Translations under genes and position numbers: made by a program
Notes under the pieces: model-generated
What the model was told of the DNA's origin: nothing
Seen by the model: only the letters and a program-made list of their open reading frames with translations
Databases searched by the model: none
From: Hymenopellis radicata
Taxonomy: Eukaryota > Basidiomycota > Agaricomycetes > Agaricales > Physalacriaceae
DNA: 64,000 nt
Direction of reading: 5' to 3'
NCBI GenBank assembly: GCA_015501595.1
Contig: JADNRX010000046.1
Coordinates: forward strand, 62,001 to 126,000
Shown: positions 57,373 to 64,000 of the stretch, in pieces
Layout: each line of letters starts with the position of its first letter
Position numbering within the stretch: position 1 is the stretch's first letter

Positions 57373-59738
57373 GGGAGACAAGGCGATTAGTGGTAGGGAT
57401 TTGATGGAATAGCCGGGCTGGATACAAAAGAGGACATCGCAGGACAATCTGCCCACAACTGGGCCCAATCATGAACCGACGTCGAGTCTGACCGTGAGCT
57501 AAATCGGAACTATATTCAATCAATCGTTCATGTTCGTTTGAAAAGCACCAGCAAAGTATCGCTGATTAGTCTGAGAAGCGATTGTGAGCACCATTCTGAA
57601 ATCGAGACGATTGGGCTCACATTACAAACAGACCGAAGAACCGGGACGCAACTCGAGCAAGTGGCCCTTCACGTCAAGCCCAGAACGCGCTGGGGGAGGG
57701 GCGCAAGACAGGCAACGTCTTCCACGACGGTAGCGTCGAGTCTGAGACACGCCGTAGTGTCGCATGCCGTCGACGTCCCCTGCACCAGACACGAGAAAGG
57801 TATGGTCCAAAACATCCCGACAACTGCTCCGAAGATGCAGCATCGACCTGCGCAGTTCCAAAACGCGCTCGTCGCTCGTCCTTATAAACCAATATCATCT
57901 CCGCTATATGTCGTCCCAAAACGCCCGCGTTTATGGACGCGCTCGTCTTCGTCCTATGCAGTATCCTTGTCCTGCGGACCAGATAGCCTGCTGGTGCGCG
58001 CGCAAAGCACATCTAAGCCGTCCTACAAGGCGCTCATGCCGCATAGTCGCACGCCCCTATGCGCAGCCGAAGATCATCCTCGATGATGCCCAGCACTGCC
58101 AGCCAGCAGCGTGCTTGAAAGCCCGGCGACGTGCCCGGCGCCAGGCGCGAGAAAGACTACGACCTGATACCCCATACCGCCAGCATCCGACGATATACAT
58201 AGCATCGACCTTTGCGCTTGTCCTTCTGGGTGTCGATGAAATCAGCACTGATAAGGTTACAGCCCATATTACTGACTGCGAGGATTGTCCACTTCGAAGA
58301 GCTGTTCACAACGCCCGTGGCCATGTCTTCGTCGCTGCCTGGAACACTCCTGGAACGTCCTGCTCGTCGTGATCGGAAATGGCCGAGCGTCACTTGTACG
58401 TGACATTTTTTTTCGTACCCCGCCCTCTTCTTGACCGCCATGATCGATGATCAAACCTCGGAAAGAAAACGGGGACGACGACGCGTGCCATACGCGCCCA
58501 GCATCGAGGGAGACGCGCAGGTAAGTCGTCATCTTTAAGTTTGCCCCCATTTTATGAGGACACGCGCTTACCCAAAAACTTTAGAAACGTACCCCCGTGT
58601 CCTGCGCACCTACTCCTCGCCACGTCCGGCTAATGCCCGATTTCCATCGTCCTGAAACATTGCGATGCAAAGCATCCTGATTACGACGTCGCCCACTTGG
58701 TCCTTGAGATTAAATCGATGAACGCTTCAGGCAGGTAAGATCATCTCCACTTTTTTCCCGTTCGTCTATGATGTTTGAGGCATTTGGCTTTACGCGTTTC
58801 CTTCGCACTGCAGAAACCTATCTCAGCTACCTTCGGGCTTTGACCCGCTTTTCTGATCCCTTACTTTTCATTTCTGGCTCCCTAGTCTCCGTGTACTGAT
58901 GAGACTTTTCTCTAGACCCCTTGTAGCCCAGAACATGCGCGATTCTTTCTAATATCCGTGAGTTTACTCCCCACCTCACCTGCTCCTTCACTCGTATATA
59001 TGATGTTTGAGGCATTTGGCTTGACGCGGGCAGTTGCTGTACTAGTAACCGTCTCGCACTGCAGAAACCTATCTCAGCTACCTTCGGGCTTGACCCGCTT
59101 TTCTAACCCATTATTCCTTCCTTTATTCCTGGCAGAATCTTCTTTCTGATGATCGATATTTCCACAGAAATTGCACTTGGGCGACGCCATTCCTAGTGAT
59201 GCGCGCCAGCTTCCCAAAACATTTTATGGTAGAGCATCCTGCGCGGCTGGCATAAGCCAGTTAGTTAATCTTTGATATTGTTCACATCCCAGAAGGTTTG
59301 CACTGTGTAGGTAGTTGTTCCAATGCTGACGGCTTGATAGGTACTGTTTTGAACATTCTATCACTGTAACCGTTGTCTCTTCATTCGCCTTGTAACGATA
59401 TCGCGGTATTCTCTTGTTGAATCGCATCAATTTATCCACCAGTCTTTCTTGTTCAATGCGCCTGTTCCTATCATAGTGCAGATTTCGAAGATCCTTCCAG
59501 AACAGACATTTACTGAAGTTGTCAAGATTTCACCACCGGGAAGCCCCCGGTCCCCAAATCCTCCTGAGTATCGCTGTACCATGCATGCTTGCCAAGTTGC
59601 ATTTGATTATAACTTGAAGTTACATCAGAATAGTAAGTAGATATATACAACACCTTCGTTGATGTACCAGAAAGGACTCAATCCTCATCATTCCCTTCCG
59701 AACCCGAGTCGTCCATAGTCAATCCTGCCTTCTCCATA
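57373..59738. other. Intergenic stretch with one direct repeat; no gene supported
   Basis: Frames at 57538-58550 on both strands are open but without recognisable domains. A direct repeat (58767-58854 and 58999-59104) is listed separately. A small plus-strand frame at 59449-59640 ends in YRCTMHACQVAFDYNLKLHQ, which resembles half of a C2H2 finger, but no context supports a gene. Confidence 0.35.
58767..59104 (+). repeat. Direct duplication of ~90-105 bp
   Basis: 58767-58854 and 58999-59104 share 'tatgatgtttgaggcatttg' and 'gcactgcagaaacctatctc' with 'agctaccttcgggct'. The second copy has an ~18-bp insertion between the two blocks. Confidence 0.8.
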
Positions 59739-61369
59739 CTAGGTTCCGTACCGCCGTCTCTCAAATCGGAATTCAGTCAGATTGAGGTCTTTCAACCGCG
59801 CAATATCTCCATCAGCTAAGCACCAGGTTGACAAATCACTTGGAAACATCGTGAAAGAAAAGACACGCAAGTCTGACGGATATCTCGAGCGCTCCGTGAT
59901 TGCCTCGAAGACCGGGGAAACGAAGGAAAAGTTGTGAGGCTGAACGGGTTTCTCCCAAATGTCAAAATAGTCTTCTTCGGTTCTCGTGACTGCTCCCGCT
60001 ATCGAAAGTCGTAGCTCCTGCAACGTAGGAAGCAAGGAGAACATTGAGGCGTTTGTTCTAGTTCCAAAGGCTCTGAAGAAGCGGGCGAGAACGTCGTCGC
60101 GCGCCGCCCCTTTCGACCAACGGACGCGCATATCAAGGACTTTGAGCGTCGGCACGTTGTGCAAAAATTGCAGAAACTCGTCGACCAACACAATGCCGTG
60201 CGACAACTTCAGCGTCATCAGCGAGCACCGAGACGCAAGCAGCATGTCTGACACGCGCTTGCATAACATTCCACTTGTATAGGAGTCAAAGACGCCGTGC
60301 TTCTCTTCAGTCCCTATAGAAAGCATACGCAAGGATGGGAAAGAGAAGGTGTCCAGCACGTCCGCCTGCGAAGTAACGAGGTGAATAACACCGTCGTGTT
60401 CAACACGACCGGAGGTAGATACACGGTTTGAAGATGATGCGCTTTCGGGGTCCATGGAAATGAGTACACAATGTTCGAGAAGTGGAAACTTCTCTTTCGA
60501 TAACGACAGCTGGCCTTTCCACAAAGCTAGGTCGTACGCGGAGTGGGAGTAGCACGTGAGCTGTAGGATCTGTTGACAGGGAAGAGGGACGAGATTGAGC
60601 AACAGAGTGATGTGTACTGGGCTGGGAATGTCGATGTGCACAGTATCTAGTAACGGGGCGCTGAGAAGTGTTGAAAGTGTCGGAGAAGACAGGCTCGAGA
60701 TGCCCCGAAGGCTTTGCGATCCCCAAAGCTTGAGGGACCGCAGAAGTGGCAGCCGTCGTTCTAACGGAGGAAACAACTCCAAGATGGCACGTATCAATTC
60801 TCCGTTGCTCTCGACAACGAGAGTCTCCCATGTGGGGGAGGAAGATATAATGGTGTCTAAGAGTTGACCGAAGGACTCATTGATATTCCGCCACTCCTTA
60901 TCAATCAGGGACAGCTTCATGTGGATATGGCGAGGCCCACAAAACTGAAGCGCTTGCGCAAAAGCGGCGCGGCGCACATCGTCGCGGCCCACAACAATGC
61001 TCGTATTTGGGGACATCCCTCGACGATGCTTGCCCACTTTCGACACACTCTCCTCATCTTCCAGGGCCCCTCGTTCAGGTGTCCGACTCGAAAATGCTGA
61101 TCGCCAGAACACAGAAGGAATATCTTCACAAGAATTTCGTTCGGCAGTCGTCTCAATATCGAAAGCGCCCCGGCGTGTTGGACCGAGATATCGCTTAGAG
61201 CACGCCGGCGTGCGTACAGCACCTTCCACGCGGTGTTGAGATTACCGAGGTCTTGCGTGATGCGACGGTGTTCGAGATCAATGAAGTCCTTCGAGGACGC
61301 TATGGAGGCAAGCTGAAGCGAGGTGGGCTCGTCGTTGTGAGATACAACGGTCTCAAGAGTCCTATCCAT
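59739..61369 (-). pseudogene. F-box/LRR protein gene, probably with one frameshift
   Basis: The first frame (ATG 61369, MDRTLETVVSHNDEPTSLQL) encodes a coiled-coil-like lead, then the F-box (ALSILRRLPNEILVKIFLLC...RRVCRKWASIVEGCPQIRA). Near 61003-61009 the coherent reading moves by one base into the long downstream frame (TSIVVGRDDVRRAAFAQALQ, HIHMKLSLIDKEWRNINESF), which continues with leucine-rich segments (LPLLRSLKLWGSQSLRG, CSLMTLKLSHGIVLVDEFLQ, LKVLDMRVRWSKG) to the stop at 59739. No intron covers the change, so I infer a 1-base lesion or a sequence error. Total length would be about 540 aa, normal for Agaricomycete F-box/LRR proteins. Its 3' end is duplicated at 54.0-54.5 kb. It lies about 470 bp downstream of desaturase copy 2. 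Confidence 0.75.
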
Positions 61370-61834
61370 GGAATATGAAGTGACCCAGTCGTAGGAAGAG
61401 AGAATTTCGCTAAGCGCTCTTCGAGGTATTCAGTGTAAATTGCTACATGGTCACTGGTTTAAGACTTACTTCATTGTTGATTGGTTGGTGGCACGAACAA
61501 GGATAGTGCGGAAAGACGTCGAAGGAGTTCTAGTAGCAGAGGGATGGTTTCTAAGTTCTGGGACTACAAAAAGGAAATTAAAGCTTACATTTGCCGAAGC
61601 AGACGACCGTAGTGACGGTCAGAAACAAGCCACTCCTTTTATTATTAAATCAGGACAAGCGATCACGTTATGCTAAACCAGGTGATTCAAGAACTACGTG
61701 GTGAAGAGAAAAAGACTGGTACTGTGAATAGGGTGTCTGATTACTCACTGAAGAGAGCAGGCAATATTATACATTGTCATTCATTCATCAGAGCGAGCGT
61801 CTGCCATAGGGCCCTTGTCCAAGCTCATAAATCA
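61370..61834. other. Spacer between F-box gene and desaturase copy 2
   Basis: No gene. The stretch 'cattcatcagagcg..ctcataaatcatcatatctccaacc' near 61790-61845 aligns with the equivalent position 3' of desaturase copy 1, showing where the duplicated unit becomes alignable. Confidence 0.5.
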
Positions 61835-63479
61835 TCATATCTCCAACCCCTTCCCACCCTTCCTCGACCCAACATCCTCCTCATCGCTCCACGCCGTCGT
61901 CGAGCCCGCATCCTCCCACATGTGGCTCAGCTCCGTATGCTGCGCGACCCACAGGCGCTGGCTCGGCGGCACCGTCTTGGCGATATCCAGAATATGGGGG
62001 TATCCGCCGTGTAGGATGCCGACACGCTTCATGGCGAGCAGCTGGAATGACCGGTATTAGAAGGGCAGGTAAAGGAGGAAGAGAAGACGTACGTTGTGAG
62101 CGGCATTGGAATGCTCATAAACACCACCAAAGAACGCCGTCGTCGCGTCTTTCCGACGAATCGGTTGATGAGATGTGCACCGCCAGGGTGTTCCTCGACG
62201 AACGTCGACACATCGTGGATGAAGCCCGAGATCAGGACGAGTGGGCGCTTCTTGGCTTGTGCTTGGACTAACAACACCCAATTAGAACTTGGCAGTTTAG
62301 ATTACAGAAGAAAACAAAACTCACAGCTCTCAAAACTAATAATCGGCAAATCATTGCATTGCCAGGCCACCTGATCGCTCCTTGGACCTTCTTCAAGCGC
62401 TTCAGCTCCATCGTCAGGACACCCTTTTGGATCTCGTTCGAAGGGAAGGTCTTCAATTGCCACGCCAGGCCGATCTTGTACATGCACCAGATGAACCATT
62501 TGGTGGGGTCGTATTGGTACCATTTAATGGCGTTGCGGTAGTCGGTGGGAAACTGCGAAGAGAACGTTAATGCAGATAGACAAGGGAAGGGGAGAAAGCT
62601 ACCTGGTGGTGGAAGTTGTGATATCCTTCTCCGACAGTGACGAACGCTGTGATCATATGGTTCTTCGGCGTATGCTTGTCATCGAAGGGCGTCTCTCCGA
62701 GCCAGTGAGCGAGGGAGTTGACGCAGAAGGTGGACTGAAAATGAAAGGGTAAGCCCAAGAAGACGCCAAGGAAACGAAGAACGCATACATGATGGACAAA
62801 CACCAATCGGCATACACCAGCAAACACGAATCCGCCGCGCGCGTCTCCCCATCCAACCACGCCACAAGCGTCGGGAACCCAAGACCCATGAACAGGATCA
62901 ATGGCGAGTTGTACCGATGCTGCCACATGACAACAGCGCTCTTCGACAGATCGCTAACGTCGGCGACACCAGGCTTTCTCCTCGGCCTCACCAGCATCCA
63001 TCCAATATGCGAATAGAAGAACCCTCGCAGCGCGTTATACGGATCGAGGTCCGTGTCCGTGTAACGATGATGCGCACGATGGCCGCGCGACCACCACTTG
63101 ATAGATCCCTGCACAGCGCCCGACCCCGCCATCGCCAATCCATACTCTAATATCCAGTGCGCGTTGTACGAGCGATGCGCCCAGAGCCGGTGATACCCGC
63201 AGTGATGCCCAGACCGGTGATGAGGTAGTAAATGAAACTCCAGACAGCGGTCTGCCATCGCAAGGAAGTCGTCAGAGCGCCAATGAAGCCAATGATGGGC
63301 ATGCTGGTGAGGACGGTAAACGAAGGCCAGATGATTTCCTCGCGCAGCGTTTTGAGTGTGATGGGCGGGAGCGGCTCGACGTTCTTGAGCGTCTGCTCGA
63401 TGTAGTTGTCGGGCACGTCGATGTCGATGGGCGTGAGCTTGTCCTTGCCCGGCGCCATTTTGGACGTCGACTTGGACAT
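61835..63479 (-). pseudogene. Delta-9 desaturase with cytochrome b5 domain, copy 2 (at least four frameshifts)
   Basis: Same architecture, intron positions and length as copy 1. From ATG at 63479 (MSKSTSKMAPGKDKLTPIDI) the segment MPIIGFIGALTTSLRWQTAV is intact here. Single-base losses relative to copy 1 occur near 63194-63201 (before HRLWAHRS), 62850-62857 (in [13 protein letters not shown]), 62351-62360 (in WPVNANDLP) and 62148-62155 (in FVGKDATTAFFGG, the cytochrome b5 domain). With four scattered shifts this copy cannot encode a functional enzyme. Histidine-box sequence remains well conserved, so inactivation is recent relative to the duplication. Confidence 0.87.
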
Positions 63480-64000
63480 TGTGGGGGAGATGGACAAATC
63501 ATTAACGTATGATTGGCGCTTATACGCGACGGCCAAGCACAGGCAGTGGCATGTTGGACTCGACCCACGGCTAGACCGGCTGGAGCATCCAGAGCCGCGG
63601 CCATCGACCCCGGGAACGCGGAAGATTGGGGAGCTGCCTGTTTTGGGAGATGTGGGTGTATGTAGGTCCAGAATTACTTTGAAAGAACGGCCGGCGTCGG
63701 TGAGCTGGAGGCTGTGCTTGAATATGCTGAGATGCGAATGGATGCGCGCTGAAAATACGTCTTTGTTGTTTTCCACACTAATTATAAGTACAGCATTCGC
63801 GCTATTGGGAAAGCATGTCTTGAATTGAAAAGCGTTCTGAAGATGATATCGCGCAGAGAACGGGGTTCCCATGAATGAGTCACCAGGACTATGGCACAAA
63901 AAATCGTCTGAGGATGACGTGTGAGGAAAAGTTAGACAACTCAGAAGGCTGACGCTCACATTGCAGAAAGAATACAGGGTAGAGAATCGAACCATGACGC
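63480..64000. other. Upstream region of desaturase copy 2
   Basis: The first ~190 bp align with the corresponding region upstream of copy 1 (gctagaccggctggagcatc, ggaagattgggga.ctgcct). From about 63670 the sequences diverge, marking the end of the duplicated unit. Nothing else is recognised up to the window end. Confidence 0.5.

Overview
The window looks like genomic DNA of a mushroom-forming basidiomycete (Agaricomycetes). Genes are broken by many 45-60 bp GT..AG introns. The families present are typical of that group: F-box/LRR proteins, a DUF6535-type membrane protein, a P450, a type-B carboxylesterase, a HAM1-like protein, a Delta-9 desaturase fused to cytochrome b5, and DDE integrase transposons. 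All calls were made by eye, with no database search.

The central feature is a 16,376-bp transposon at 4484-20859. It has long terminal inverted repeats (about 631 bp left, 559 bp right; termini TATGTTGTTC / GAACAACATA) and a perfect 6-bp target-site duplication, CGTGAC, at 4478-4483 and 20860-20865. It splits an F-box/LRR gene on the minus strand into 20866-21564 (N-terminal half) and 3896-4483 (C-terminal half). With one duplication copy removed, the two halves join exactly in frame as 428 codons. The element carries at least five multi-exon genes of its own: a 1,106-codon acidic unknown protein (5180-9266, broken by a MITE and one stop codon); a Ulp1/C48 cysteine protease (13545-14985); an unknown protein (15027-16116); a 619-aa DDE integrase (16217-18273); and a Ser-rich Cys/His-motif protein (18387-19968). 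The right-hand genes are packed 40-115 bp apart. The stretch 9.3-13.5 kb is different: a decayed P450-like gene, a 160-bp tandem repeat array and other repeats.

Left of the element (1-3895) are repeat relics and a P450 C-terminal fragment. From 21.6 to 44 kb there is a small family of unknown proteins sharing an R-[FY]-x-G-[VL]-P-x-x-L-V core (near 22.6, 23.5, 30.7 and 39.8 kb), an intact secreted carboxylesterase (26.5-28.9 kb), an aldo/keto reductase with an unusual N-terminal extension (32.5-34.7 kb), a hAT-type non-autonomous element with an 8-bp duplication (36255-37551), an acidic hypothetical protein, and a C2H2-like regulator (42.4-43.9 kb).

From 46.9 to 64 kb there is a HAM1-like C-terminal fragment, then a DUF6535-type gene (48.3-53.0 kb) interrupted in frame by two unrelated elements: a 233-bp TA-flanked MITE and a 1.1-kb hAT-like element. 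Last comes a tandem duplication of a desaturase plus F-box unit. The first desaturase copy has one frameshift; the second has at least four. Three host or element genes in this window are therefore interrupted at sites where the reading frame can still be followed across the insertion, which points to recent and repeated transposition.
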